A stretch of DNA of 64,000 nucleotides from Adineta vaga (lineage: Eukaryota > Rotifera): the NCBI GenBank assembly GCA_021613535.1, contig CP075495.1, positions 14,074,001 through 14,138,000 on the forward strand, read 5' to 3'. Shown here piece after piece: positions 43,301-56,318 of the stretch. How positions within the stretch are numbered: the first letter of the stretch is position 1; each line of letters begins with the position of its first letter. The notes below the pieces were generated by a model that saw nothing but the letters and a program-made list of their open reading frames with translations, made no database searches and was not told the DNA's origin. The position numbers were made by a program, and so were the translations under genes.

Positions 43301-46300
43301 AAATGTCGAACGTAGAAGTAAGATTTATTTGAAACAAAAAAACAATAAGAAAGTATGTTCTTGATTTTTAGCATCAGTTGCTGCTCATAAACAAGGAAGT
43401 GTTAGTGGTAGTAGTGGAAAATCGAAACTTATTCGACGAAGTAGTGTAAAATTAAGAAAACCATCATTAAGAATGAAAGAATCAGGAGGAAAACGTAAGA
43501 AAAGATTCTGAAATATCTTTATTTTCGAAAAAAAAGAAATAAATGTTTATTTAGTTACTCGTCGTTCATCGTATCGAACACGTCGTCGAAGTCATGCATC
43601 GAATATATCTTCGGAAACTGATGGTCATCAAAGTAATATTGGTAGTTCAGCTATGGAACCAACAGATGACTATATCAATAGTAATGATGAAGATTTTGAT
43701 CAAGGAAATTTTGATGATATTATTAATACTCGACCATTTCCATGGACAAAAATAGTCATACGTATATTGAATAATGTTAATCTAACATGTGATCATCAAA
43801 TAAAATGTGTATCAAATTGTTATGATAAACAAACAACAAGTTGTAAAAATCTTATTCAAGCATTATTGAATATGTATCGATTATCATCATCGAATTTAAC
43901 AAATGTTGGTTCATCTTTTTCACGTTCATCATCATCAACACATCGATCAACAGCACATTTAAAACGGAATGATACAACATCAAGTAAAACAGCACATGAT
44001 TTGAAGAAACGTCGAGTAAAATCACGCATAAATATATATAGATTCCTTTTAATCGAATACATTTCTATTCTCTTTTTTCAGCTTTCAACTTGTTTATTCA
44101 GTGATGGTACTGGTCAAAATGTGGAAAATGTTGCAAAAACAACAAATACAACTAAACCACCAGATGTACCTGCATATGGAATGGTTTTTGAAACAGCTGA
44201 TCCACATCTTGATAAACAAATCAATACACATTTTACTGCTGTTGCTGCTTATCTTGAGAAACAAGTTTGATGATTGATAAATTCAAAGCATAAAATCAAT
44301 TGTGTATTGTTTTAGGTTGGAACATTAACACAAGTACCATTAATGATTCTTTGTAAATCATCTGTTCTATTAGAAGATGAACATTATTCACAGATATTAA
44401 ATTTATCTTGGGAACTTTTATTAGATCGAAATGAAGAATTAGCTGCTTGTGCAGGTAAATGATTAAATAAAATTGTAATTTTTTCGACAAAGAAAAACGA
44501 TTTTTGTGTGTTTTGTTTTATAGCAACGATTGTAATTCTAACAGCTGCCCGTGCTGGTCAACTAGTTGATGCATTGTTTCATACTGAAATGGAAAATTCC
44601 TCGGCATTAATACGTTATAATGCAATATTAAAATTTCAGACATTATGGCGTTTTCGTTATCAATTTTGGATACGATTAGAAGAAGGTGCACATTCAATGA
44701 TGAAAGTAAACGATTTTAGAAAAATTAAATAACTAAAAGAAAACAACGAATCCTTTTCTAAATTAGATTCTTCCACCAAGTATTGAATTTGTTTTACCAT
44801 CACCTGCACTTGGTGTTGCAAATCTTCAAACTGTTGATCCACCATGGATGCCACATGCGAAAACACTTGTTCAACAAGTTGCTTTAAATCAAGAAGAAGT
44901 GGTATGTATAGTGCAAGAGAGAGACGATTTGTTTTAAATGAATGAATTATGTTTGATATTTTAGCGAGCGGTGGTAACTGCAAGTAAAACACGTAAAAAA
45001 CATCAACAAGAATTAATTCATTCGGCCTTAATGGCTGAAGAAACAAGTAAACGAGTAGCACGAGAAAATTTTACAATGTCCACTGTACCTATGTTGCAAT
45101 CGGCATCATTTGAACCACTTTTACATCAACCAAGAGATGAAGAAGAAGAAGGTAAAATAGAAATTGATTTTATTTCAATATATTCGCAAGAGAAATTTGT
45201 TTTAGGACATACAGATGATGATCGATTTGTTGAAACAAGTGTACAGATACGACAAGCACAAGGAACATTTCCTTCGGCATTTGGTGCAGCTGTTTATTTA
45301 CTTGTTGAAATGTTAGAAGATGAAGAAACATTGGATAATGGAGCAACAGGTTTGTTTCGATTATATCAAAGATACAATTGATCTATGCAATATTTCTTTT
45401 TTCTTCCTGTTCTAGTATCTGAGGCAGCTCGGAAAGCTCTCTGGACATGTTTAGTTGATGAACCAACATTATTAATTCGTTTCTTCTTTGAAAAACTTTC
45501 GCTTAAAGAACGTCGTGTAAGTTTAACCTTATCTTTTTACATCATATATTCATTCTCTCTTTTCTATTTTAGATCAAATCGTTTCAAAGTCTTCGTCGTC
45601 TTATGATCTGTTTAAATGATATTCCACCACAATTTGCTCATGCAGTATTTAATTATGTTCTTGGTTTATTAATGAGTATGGTACGATCACCACTTGATGG
45701 ATCACAAGATTTAATTATTGCCGGTCTTACATTATTATGGCAAATAATTCCGTATTTACATGGTCTTGTTTTGAAAGATTTGAAACAAATTTTACGTAAA
45801 GAACAAGCAGAAATGATGATATTAATAACTGGTAATATACCATCAACAAAAAAAGTTATTATTCATGGACCTGATCTCTCACAAATTCCTACTCAAGCAC
45901 TTATTCAAGAGGATACACAATTTAGTAATGTTTTACAAGAAGCTTTAGATTTTTTTGGTATACCTGATTCGAAACGTGATCGTTATTATTTAATCGATGT
46001 TAAAACTCAACAAATTCATATACCTGATACTTACGTACGTGATTTTTATTTCTTTCGTCGAAATATCTATCCACAATTATCATTAATACATATGGATGCT
46101 AAACAATCTCAACGACAATTAGAACATATGTCAATTTATTTGAAAACAACAGAATTATCGAAAGTTTTATTTGCACGTTATCTATTAGAAAATACTGCCT
46201 ATAATCAAATACATAATTGTGTGACATTTTTTCATGATGAATTAATCAAAAGTCCATCATTTCCACGGAAACCACTAGAATCTGATTATAATCTATATAC

Positions 46301-49300
46301 AAGAATATCAGATAAAGAGTTATTCAATTTAGATATGTTACATAAGTATAATTGGTAAGTTTACGATTAGAAGTCATTTGTATTGACATATAACGAGTGT
46401 ACGATTATTTTCATTTTTTAGGATTAAATTAATTTCATGTTTATTCTTCAATATGGATGGTAAAACAACTACAACATGGGATATAACTCTTTTTCTTAAT
46501 GTTATTAATGGTGCATTTATCTTACATTGTGAAGATTTTGCTATGTTACGTTTTTGTTTAGCAATTTATATAAGTACAGCTAAACATTTTCGACACATTT
46601 TTGCGACAAACGGGTATGTAGAAAAACTTTTCATTCGGCAATGAAATTCTTTTCTCATTTATTTTAGTTATCTTTTAATTATGCCAACATTTGTTCGTGT
46701 TTATTCAAATATTCAATCAAATCCGATGTTAAAAAAAGCAATTGAATATTGTTGTCGACAATTTTTTATTTTACATCGTATTCCCTTTATATTACAAATG
46801 TTGGGTAGTATATCACAATTATTAGATTTCGATGAACAAGCAGATGTTACGGATACAAATAAAATTCAACCAGTTAGTTTATTTCGTCTATTAATTGCTT
46901 TAGAACAAACAAGTGTTGATGCAATGAGAGATGAATATTCTATATTAGAATTAGTTAAAGATGATCCGTCACCAAATAAAACAACCACAACAACACCAAC
47001 AGCAACACCAGCGACAAATATGACTGTTGTAGCTGCACTTGGTCAAGGAAGTATGATTGCACCAGTAACAATTAAAACATTGGATTTTTGTTATGCCGAT
47101 GATGATGCAATTTTTACTCTTTTGAATTGTATTGATGTTTGTGTTACAGTTGGTAAGTTTAGATTGAAAGATAAAGAGAATATATCGGTTTTCTATATGA
47201 TTACTTATAGTTGCTTATGCACCAGATTCAATTCGTTCATTGCAAATGCTTGGTATTATAGATTTACTTTTACCAAAATATTTAGAATATTTAAAAGATC
47301 GTACGCTTAAAAATGATTCACAAAAACATGGTCGTGAAGAAATGAAAATCATTGAAAAATTATCTACTGCAATAAAAACAATGATTGGAGCATCGGAATC
47401 GTTAACACGAACATTTGTTGGACCAAAACTAGATACATTATCTGGAGCGAGTTATAAACATTCACGCGGTTCAAATCGTTCACCATCCATCGTTCCTGAT
47501 GAAGATTCAATGAGGTATTTATATTATTTCATTTTCATTTTCTTTTGAAATTCATCTATCAATATCTTCTATTTTAGTCGTTTTATTGATGATCGAACAA
47601 AAACTAAAGTTCAAGATGGTGATGAACATAAACAAACATCAGAATTTCGTTGGCCACGTGATACACTTCTTTCTGTTATTTCAACCTTTGTTCATTTTTC
47701 AACACAACGTTTAAAAGAATTAATCAAATCAATTAACGATCCAACATTACGCTTACCTGAATTACTCGATGCAAAATCTCATACACGTCTTGCTGATATT
47801 GCTCATGCATTATTAAAATTAGGTGGTTATGATCCAATAACAATGTCATGTCGTGGTATACAGAATTATTTTCAAAAATTATTACCATGTACAAATTGGT
47901 CACAAGAACAATTACGGCCAGCATTGAATCTCTTATTAAGACGTATTGATCGAATGTTTTCAAAGATATGTAAAAAACCAATGACAAAGGTATGATGATA
48001 GCAAAAACATCTACTAGCTAAGTTATAACTATTACTTTTTCTAGCGTTGTTTTGATTGGGAAGCAACTGCAGGAATTTTGAATGGAATTTATTTAACGAT
48101 AGATCGTCATCCATATATTGCTTATTTTCCTAATCTTAAAGTATGAATGAAGACATTTTTATAGAGGAAAATATATTTTCTATTTCTAATTTTGTTCAAT
48201 TAGGCTTTAGTATCAGGATGTATTGCACTTGTATTAAATGAAAATGTTTCGGAATCAAGTCATAGTGTTCCACGTCTTGATACACCAGCTTTTCCAAAAG
48301 AATTTTCTCGAGCAGTTATTAAACTTGTTGGAAGATATTTATTAGCTATTAGAGTAAGTTTATGAGGATGTCAATCATAATTATATATCGTTTATTCTGC
48401 TATAGAATCAACCAAATCTTGAAGCTTTAACTGGCAATAGTTGGTCATTTCCAAATATACCTTCAGCAATTAATCATCTATTACATTTTCTATTACCATT
48501 AATGTTTTGGGCAGGCAGTGGTAGAAAAGATGCACCAAAAATTCATTCCATCGATATTTCATATATTATAACAATACTTATCAATTCACTCAAACCACCA
48601 TCAAAACTTGCAGCAGCTATGGGCGCACAAACTGGTCCTGGAAGTGGAGCACCAGGACAAATTAGCAGTGGTCCTGGAGCTGGAGGTGGAAAACAACATT
48701 TAACAATTGGTGAAGCAATTCTTCAAAATAGTAGTTTCACACATAAATCAATGAGACAATTAAAAGATCTTTTACAAACAGCATCTTTATTAGGTAAAAA
48801 TTTCATTAATCAGATTTCTGCTAATTGTCGACTATTATACTAAACTTCTCCTTTATATATTACTAGGTTTAAAAGTTTTAATTATTGGCTTCAGTAAACA
48901 ATTAAAACGTGAATGGCAACGTATCGCTCAATCAATAAAACTAATGTGCAATAAACAATCGAATGTTTCACCAATTCTTCTCTCATTTATTGATTTTATT
49001 ATCACATATAAAACTCCAATCTTCGTCATTCTTCGACCATTTCTTTCTCATTATGTAATATATAAAACAAACCTTTTCCCTTTTCATCGAAACGTTTGCC
49101 TTTCCTATATCTATAGATGCATTCAATTACATCCGAGAATGAACGTGATTATGAAATGATAACGAATATTCAACAAAAACTGATCTTCGATAAAATTCCT
49201 CTATCAAAATCAACAGGAGATATTCTTCATAGTTTAATGCAAGAATTAAATCAACTAAAAGCAGAATTAACAGGTAGGATTTGTTTTCTATTCGGAGAAT

Positions 49301-51096
49301 ATATGAATAAATGATATGAAAATACTACATTAACTATTCTCTAGCTACATCAATGTCATTTACACGAGATATGAGTCGTCCAGGTTCAGGAGGTGGAAAA
49401 AAGAGAATTATTTTATCGAGAACACCTCGACGAAAGAAACGTGATGATATGCCTCTTATTCGTCTATCATCATTCGGTTTGTTCTTCTTTGCACGGAGTT
49501 TTCGATTTGAATCCTACTGAGCATGTCTAGAACTTCTTCGCATGAAATCTTCATTAAGATATTTCTTTTCTTTTTCACTTTTAAAAATAAATTCTCATGA
49601 TTTTATGTATTTAGATGAATCTAAAACATTATTTCCGTATGAAACACGTGCACCGGGTACGGAAAAAGTTCGATTTGATACAGAGGCACTTGAACAAATG
49701 AAAGATCGAGATGGTACGACAGGTGTATCAGGTGCGACGAGTGACGGACGATCAGGTGGTAGTCGAACAACAAATACATATCGTGTACGACGACAACAAT
49801 CAAGTGACAGCAGTCTAAATACATCACCACGAAAGAAAACAGAAAAAATTCGTGTCAAAGAAGCTTTGGATATTCTCGAAACGTATCGTGCTCGATATAG
49901 AATTCGCTCAGGCGGTAAGATAAGAATTTTATGTCAATTAAATCATTGTTCTTTTCTATATATGTAGCTGAAATATCTGATATTCCAATAAAATGGACAC
50001 GAGATTTAACATTACAACGACCTTCAGCAACGACTGATGATTTATCGACTCCTATTCTAAATGGTAAATCTATTCTTCTTACGATAATTTCATCAAATTT
50101 TTTCGATTAGATGCTCCACGTAGTCAATTATCTGGTCCTTTATCTCGTTCGATCACTGTTTCTGGTGATCGAGCAGTTCAACATTACAATTCTCCAGGTG
50201 ATATGGATGAAGATGAGGATGATGGAGGTGATGATCAATCGGCAACAACTAAAGATTCAGCAACTAAATTACGTACATTTCGTGGTTGGAAACGAGATAC
50301 AACATATTTAGATAGATCTCGATTAACGAAAGGTTTAATGCGAGGCACTGTAAGTTTCTATTTCTTCTTTCTTGATTTTATACATTTCATTTGATTGCCA
50401 TCGAATAGATCACCAGTGAACCGGCAATGGCATATGATGCAACTAAAGAAATGAATGAGATCTTTCGTTTAAACAGGTAAACTAATGGTTTTTGAATTTG
50501 TTCGACAAACAAACATTTATTTTAAACAAATCGTTTTAATTTATATTTTTGTTTTATTTTCTTTACGATTCCAGTTGAATAAGGCAGAGAGATCGAGAGT
50601 AGGTCGATCTTAAACGTTTTATTTTTCTTTTTGTCTCTTATTTTATTTAATCTTTCTCATGATGATCATTATCATCATCTTCTTCTTTTATTGCCATCCT
50701 TACCTAATCGCATGGGGAACGAAATACTTTCATATACCTGCTTTGCATGATGAATATAGAGCATCTTTTTTTTGCAAGGGAATGAATTAGTGGATTTGAT
50801 CAAATCTATTCTTGTCCTTTTCTTCTATTCATTTAAGAATCATTTTTTTTGTTCATATATTTAGACAAACCAATGAACAATCTTCAGATTTTCTTGACAT
50901 ACGTGCTTCCAATAATCAAAATACATTCGCTTCTTTTCTCAATCCAACAACAACTCAACAAATACCTATATCTTCTTCATCTATTCCTATGACAACAATT
51001 CTTACAAATCAAACAGAATCACGTACAAATGTCTGGATATCGCGTTCACCGAATACACCACCCGTAACTGAAGCTGACTATGAATCTCAAGTTTGA
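37353..51096 (+). CDS. UNC80: UNC80, scaffold subunit of the NALCN sodium-leak channel complex
   Basis: Very large HEAT-like protein that links UNC79 and the NALCN channel in neurons. ATG 37353 gives MPKQRTQTTT, then IPIPIQIFLWRQ, NPFIKQKFGNL, SFDRVLVQNVSHGLSPSLSD and AIASIPRWLL, which match the UNC80 N-terminus closely. Other family landmarks: ETRLFHTLHYLILDAPSQN, IWQPLLEYRQPNI, YATYFD-like LLATYFDIGILRTLF, VDLTLVRLGLLRLNFMMESC, QWPEWMRINMTTFRP, FQTLWRFRYQFWIRLEEGAH, WTCLVDEPTLLIRFFFEKLS. Some 30 exons, well over 3,000 residues; introns mostly 45-80 nt but one near 39847-40125 is about 280 nt. Low-complexity inserts include a poly-Gln run (38508-38545), Ala/Thr tract (40280-40350) and Ser/Gly stretches. 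An acceptor-like ttgtag (AG 37331-37332) lies 20 nt before the ATG. The last exon (50866-51096) was joined by frame and splice consensus. Confidence 0.95.
42581..42610. repeat. TA/TCTG microsatellite in a UNC80 intron
   Basis: Run of atatatat followed by (ctgt)n, inside the intron between the exons ending near 42532 and starting near 42695. Confidence 0.75.
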
Positions 51097-52601
51097 GCTT
51101 GTTCTCAGGTCATTTGTTCTTTCTTTCTCTTTTTCTTCCTCAACATAGACACAAATTCAAACACATTGTATTCTCTTTTTGCATATTTTTTCGTCTTCTT
51201 TTTCTCCTTGTGGCTTTTAAAATTCAAAAACTCGACTAGATCATTGACTTTCATATTTTGCTAGATAACAAAAACAGGCAGTGCATTTCTTTTTTTTCTT
51301 TCTCCAGCTTTATCTCTCTATGTTTCTTTTCTTCTTCTTTTTTTCTACAATAATAAATAATCAGTATACATATATGATGATTAATGTTGGTCAATTGAAC
51401 TTTTGTACAATATACGTATATATATATCATCACTCTTCTTTGAAGCAAAGAAAAAAAGTTATTCACAAGAGAATAATATCAAAGAAAGGTTATATGATTT
51501 CATTTTCATGCTAACAACAAATGAATGAACTTCAATGCATTCCTTCGTTCTCGTAACATTAGTTTTATGATGTAATAATAACAAAGAAGAAGGAGAAGAA
51601 AGTATCAACGAAAGGAAATTCTTTGAACATACTGTATACATTTAGATTATTTCATTTCCGGTTTTTCTTCTTTTATGGTTACTACGAGTATTCTTTATAC
51701 GATTTCATAAAATTACATAAACTTGTTATTGGAAGCGACTTATTAATAACATATGAGAATGAAAGTCGTTAGAGTTATAGTATAACTATATAATATCGAT
51801 TTCATGTGATAGTGTTATCTAACTGATTGATAGATGAAGAGTTAGAATAAGTATCAACATACAGATTAACGATGAATGTTTTCCCTACATCGATTAAGAA
51901 TTATCCAAGAATGGCATAATCGAGATTTACAACATAAACTCGTGAGTTAAGTTATATTGATCGATAAATAGATCAAAATTCAGCAAATATTATTGAAGTT
52001 ATATAGTATATCGTAATATCTTTTTGGTAATCAGCACCATTTGTACAAACATTTCTTGACATCATGATTAATCATGTACTTTTATATTTGATCTTCGACG
52101 AGAATTCAATAATAATCAAAAGATCAAAACTGAACTAACAGAATTACGATGAGATATTTAAGTTTAAAATAACAATCCTAATTATATGCACTTAGAAATT
52201 TCAGCTGAGATAATTTATGGATGAATACTTAATGCATTAGTCTGACTAATGGTGTGCACAATCAAACATAAGAAAAGGCTCTAACCATGAATAGACATCT
52301 GTTAATGCCACCGTGTGAGAGAGACGGTAGTATATATACCGTGTTTACTAACCACTCGTGTTTCCGGTCTGTCTTTTTTTCTATCCGTTTGACCTCTTGA
52401 AAGCAAGAACGACATATATACATATACATAGACAGAAGAGACAGACACATAAGAGAAAAAAAGAGACACAGCAAGAAAGCAGAATATATTTGCTAAGCTT
52501 TTTTTTTTGTATCGATCATTTGCTTCTCTTCTTCCTCTTCTCATATATATATTTGTCCTTTTCTATTTGTCTTATATTATCAAAGAAGTAAGAATAAACC
52601 G
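51097..52601. other. Intergenic DNA between UNC80 and the STEAP-like gene
   Basis: About 1.5 kb. Left part is pyrimidine-rich and probably UNC80 3' UTR; several short open frames are low-complexity Phe/Ser-rich artefacts. No gene or repeat family recognised. Confidence 0.5.
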
Positions 52602-54221
52602 ATGAATTCGTCATCACACGATCCTCATTCATCACCAAGTTTAACAAACATGTCCGAAACCATATTAGAAAGTACTTCAAATCAAGCAGTAATCACAACA
52701 AATGATATTGATATACATGATGACGATAAGCATTTCTCTTCAGGTAAATTATATATTCTTTTGAATATTTCCATCTTGACATCTTTTTTTTGTAAAATTT
52801 AGATCCAGATGAGAATATTCCATTTGAATCATCTCCATCCAATTCAACGAAAAAACAGAAATCTTTACTTTCAGTTTATGACAATTCCAATGAAGGTGAG
52901 CCGCAGAAACAGCAACAACAACAACAACTTCATATCACTAATAATTCTTTACCATTTGTTGGTATTCTCGGTTGTAATCATCGTTCTGCAGCATTTACAA
53001 AACGTCTCTCGTTATCTGGTTTCCCTAAACCAATCGTATGTGATATTAATTCCAATAATGATCACTCAAATTATGTTTCTTATCAAACATTCTTTCAACA
53101 ATCTCCATCAATAGTTTTAATAACAGATAATCTATCAACAAATTTCGATTATTTATTCAATCAAATCAAACCTCAACTTATCATTGATACACGTGAAGTC
53201 ATTTCGAATTATTTTTCTCATCAAAATTCTCAATATCTTCTTCCTATTCCTGATGCCTATCGAGCATTTGGAAATTTATCAAACTGGGAAATTGAAAATG
53301 GTACTGAACGTGTTCCTGTTGCTATTGAACAATCATCACCGTTAGAATTGATCAAATTTATTTCTAAACTCAATTGTTTTTCTCGTGGAATATCTTTTAT
53401 TGATTCCTATTCTTATAATAACATACAAATGAAATCATTTCGAAATTGTTTATTTCCATTAGTAACAACTATGATTATTTTTACATTAAGTTTTCTTTTC
53501 ACAATGATCGGATATAATCATCAAAAGAATTATACTCGAGAACAATTTATCTATCGTCATGCAAGTTCAATAACAGCCGCAACAAGTTTTACATTACTTT
53601 CTGTGTTATTTTTATTAGAACCTTTATCAGAAATAATGAAAATGATTGATTCATTGATTTTTAAAAAAAGTAAGAAGAATTTTTCGTTTTAGCAATGATA
53701 GTTTATTGGATTCTTTAGAAAACACTGCACCACGTTGGAGATTTCTTCATCGATGGTTACAATCTCGACGATATCTAGCTTGGTATTCATTAGGATTTGG
53801 TTTCTTACATTTGATATTTTTATTTATTGCAAAGAATGATTTTAGTCAAAGGATTTTCCTCTTCTTTCCTGTCCTTTTTGGTTTATTTACTTTAGTTCTT
53901 TTATGTATTTTATCATTTGTTTATTTTCCATGGATAAGTGAGAGACTTCTATGGCGTGAATATTATGTTCTAACATCATATCTTGGCCCATGTTGTCTTG
54001 TCATTGCATTTATACACGTTTTTATTCGATGGAAATATGGTTATCAATATTTGCATCAAACAGATTTACTTCATTTAAGATTCTTTTCATTGATTTTACC
54101 ATTTTTCGTCTTGATATTACGATTTACTCTATATGGAATCATGCATCCTCTTATGAACTGGATCGAAAATCGACAAGAAAGAAATAAAACAACAGTAACA
54201 GATACATCTCTTTCACCGTAA
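52602..54221 (+). CDS. STEAP-like six-TM ferric reductase homologue with degenerate NADPH-binding loop
   Basis: Three exons (52602-52742, 52802-53669, 53719-54221), about 500 residues. A Ser/Asn/Gln-rich N-terminus (poly-Gln near 52900-52925) precedes an FNO/Rossmann-type domain: VGILGCNHRSAAFTKRLSLS, GFPKPIVCDIN, IVLITDN, then AFGNLSNWEIENGTERVPVA, matching STEAP AFN-LSAWALQNG. The membrane part has six hydrophobic helices; PRWRFLHRWLQSRRYLAWYS and LLWREYYVLTSYLGPCCLVI parallel the STEAP helix 3/5 signatures (LPPWLETWLQCRKQLGLLS; LNWREFSFIQSTLG). The two heme-ligand His candidates are in GFGFLHLIF and VIAFIHVFI. The usual GSGDFG NADPH loop is GCNHRS here. Known family role: transfer of electrons from NADPH to Fe3+/Cu2+ through FAD and heme; whether this one can use NADPH is doubtful. 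The 49-nt intron uses the inner ttctttag acceptor. Confidence 0.88.
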
Positions 54222-56318
54222 CCTCTCATTACAATGTCTTCTATTGTTTTTCTTCTTCTCCTTTCTTAGTTTATATCTGTATTTGTTTGTGTGTACGTGT
54301 GATATGTTGTAGAAATAATTACTAAAAGAAAATAGAAACAAAAAAAATAGAAGATAATAGTTTTCGAATATACAATAGAAACGATCGACAGATGGCTAAT
54401 CATCGATGTAAGAGGCAGATGTTACGTGTCACAAAAACTTAAAGACAAAATAGTCAATGACAAGACAAAGTTCTTGAAGAGATAATATCCTTAACGTCAC
54501 GAAGAGAAGAAGAAGATTATGATTTTTGTTTTATGGTAATTAACAGAATCGAATGAGATTCTTCTGTTCGACTTCAAAAATGATTTGTATCAAAGATCGA
54601 AATAGTAGTTCTGATTTATTATTAGAAATATAATGATATGATTATCATTGAGATAACAAATAAATAACGTTTATAGAGAAAAAAAAGAACTTTTGATTAA
54701 TAGGAATGAGAAGCCACGAAACAACAAAGATTCTATTTACTCAATTACAATATAAACAAAAGAGTTTTTTGTATTTCATTTACTCTATTGACTAAATAAA
54801 CAATTCATGCTATGGAATCCTTAAAATTATTTTCATGATATTAGATCAAAATGGATCATGCATCATCCAATTTAACCTTCATGTCTTTGAATAGAAGGAA
54901 AATTTTAATGATATATTCTTATTTCACTAAATTGGTAATAGGTACAAAGTCTTTGTATGATTTACATTCCTTTTTTTTAATATCTGTCTTTATACAATCA
55001 CATGTATCAATGAAACATGATTTAACACGTTCTTTCTATTTACTAACGACTTAACAATACGATGGTATAACTTAAACAACTAACTCTTTGTAAATATAAT
55101 TGGTCTTGCAAGAAAAAAACATGAACAATGACATCATTATTCAATGTGTAGAAAGTCAAAGAGTCGATACAAAAAAACTTTTATGATCTAATTATTTGTA
55201 ATTCATGAAATATTTCATTAAAAACTGCTCGATTGATATTTATCAGGAAAAACAGGACCAATACAGACAAATTTCGAGATTATGTTGATCATTACACGTT
55301 CCTTACAGTGACACTCTTTTATCATGTTCTGTTCTATATTAATAGATACTATTATAAAGCTTTATGGGCTGTATAAGGTTACAAAGTCTAGAATTGTTGA
55401 CGGAATATATAATTGTTTTTTTGGAAATCGTACAGAAATAACAGAATAACAAAAATCTTGTTAATACCCATTTTATATCGTTTACCAGATATTAATTGAC
55501 AAAAATTATCATTTACTAATTTCATCGAATAAATGATAAACTATCGAATCTCTAGTTTCAGAAAGAAAGAAAGCAGCACAACTATTCAAAACGGAATTTG
55601 AGTTATCTCTATTGTGAAGAAGTGAATTATTTTACATGTATTTCTAATTCTAAATCCTTGCTTGCCTGAGCATGTAATAAAAAAATAACTATTGGCTATC
55701 ATTTCAACAGTTCCTATAGCGACTCTTTAATTGTAAGCATTTACGAAGTGCATAAGTATGTTAAATTCAATTGATTGCCAACATTTTATTTGTCTGTCGT
55801 TTAATAAACGACAAAAAAAATACTTCTTCCAATTTATTTTCTTTGATTCATAAAAGAAAATCTTATTCAAAATATTTTACTTCTCGACTAGAACATATAT
55901 TCATATTTATTTATAAGAATAAAGACGATGAAGAAGAGAAAAGAAAATCGAGGGATAAAAGGATTCGTCGTTTCTTCGTTCATCATCCATCTATCTTACC
56001 CTTTCTCCTTCTCATCATATTTAACCAGTCATCTTTAATTCTTTTGCTTTCGTTCGTAAACAATTGACAAATAAAGCTACACACATATATATATAGATAT
56101 ATCTATACATATATGTATACATATCTATCTATTTACCTCGTCGGACTAGAATAGTCGATTTCGAGTGTTCGTCCGTTATGATTTCTTTGTTGTTTTCGAC
56201 GCATAGATATATTCACATACGAAACCATATTTACCAATGTCATCTAGATTTTCTTTTACATTTTAACTGTAAACTTCTATTTTAGAACGACTATATCAGA
56301 AAAAAAAACTCGTTAATC
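54222..56318. other. Intergenic DNA before the DDX6 pair
   Basis: About 2.1 kb, A/T-rich. Short open frames at 54851-55054 and 55771-56067 show no domain. An AT microsatellite lies at 56083-56134 and a ctattttag acceptor-like site ends at 56285, 34 nt before the helicase ATG. Confidence 0.5.
56083..56134. repeat. (AT)n/(TATC)n microsatellite
   Basis: Imperfect alternating a/t run with tatc units upstream of the first DDX6 copy. Confidence 0.8.

Noticed and set aside
53670-53692. A 23-nt intron in the STEAP-like gene
   Set aside because: Using the first tttag acceptor gives an implausibly short intron and loses the STEAP PRWRFLHRWL motif; the next ttctttag acceptor (49-nt intron) restores it.
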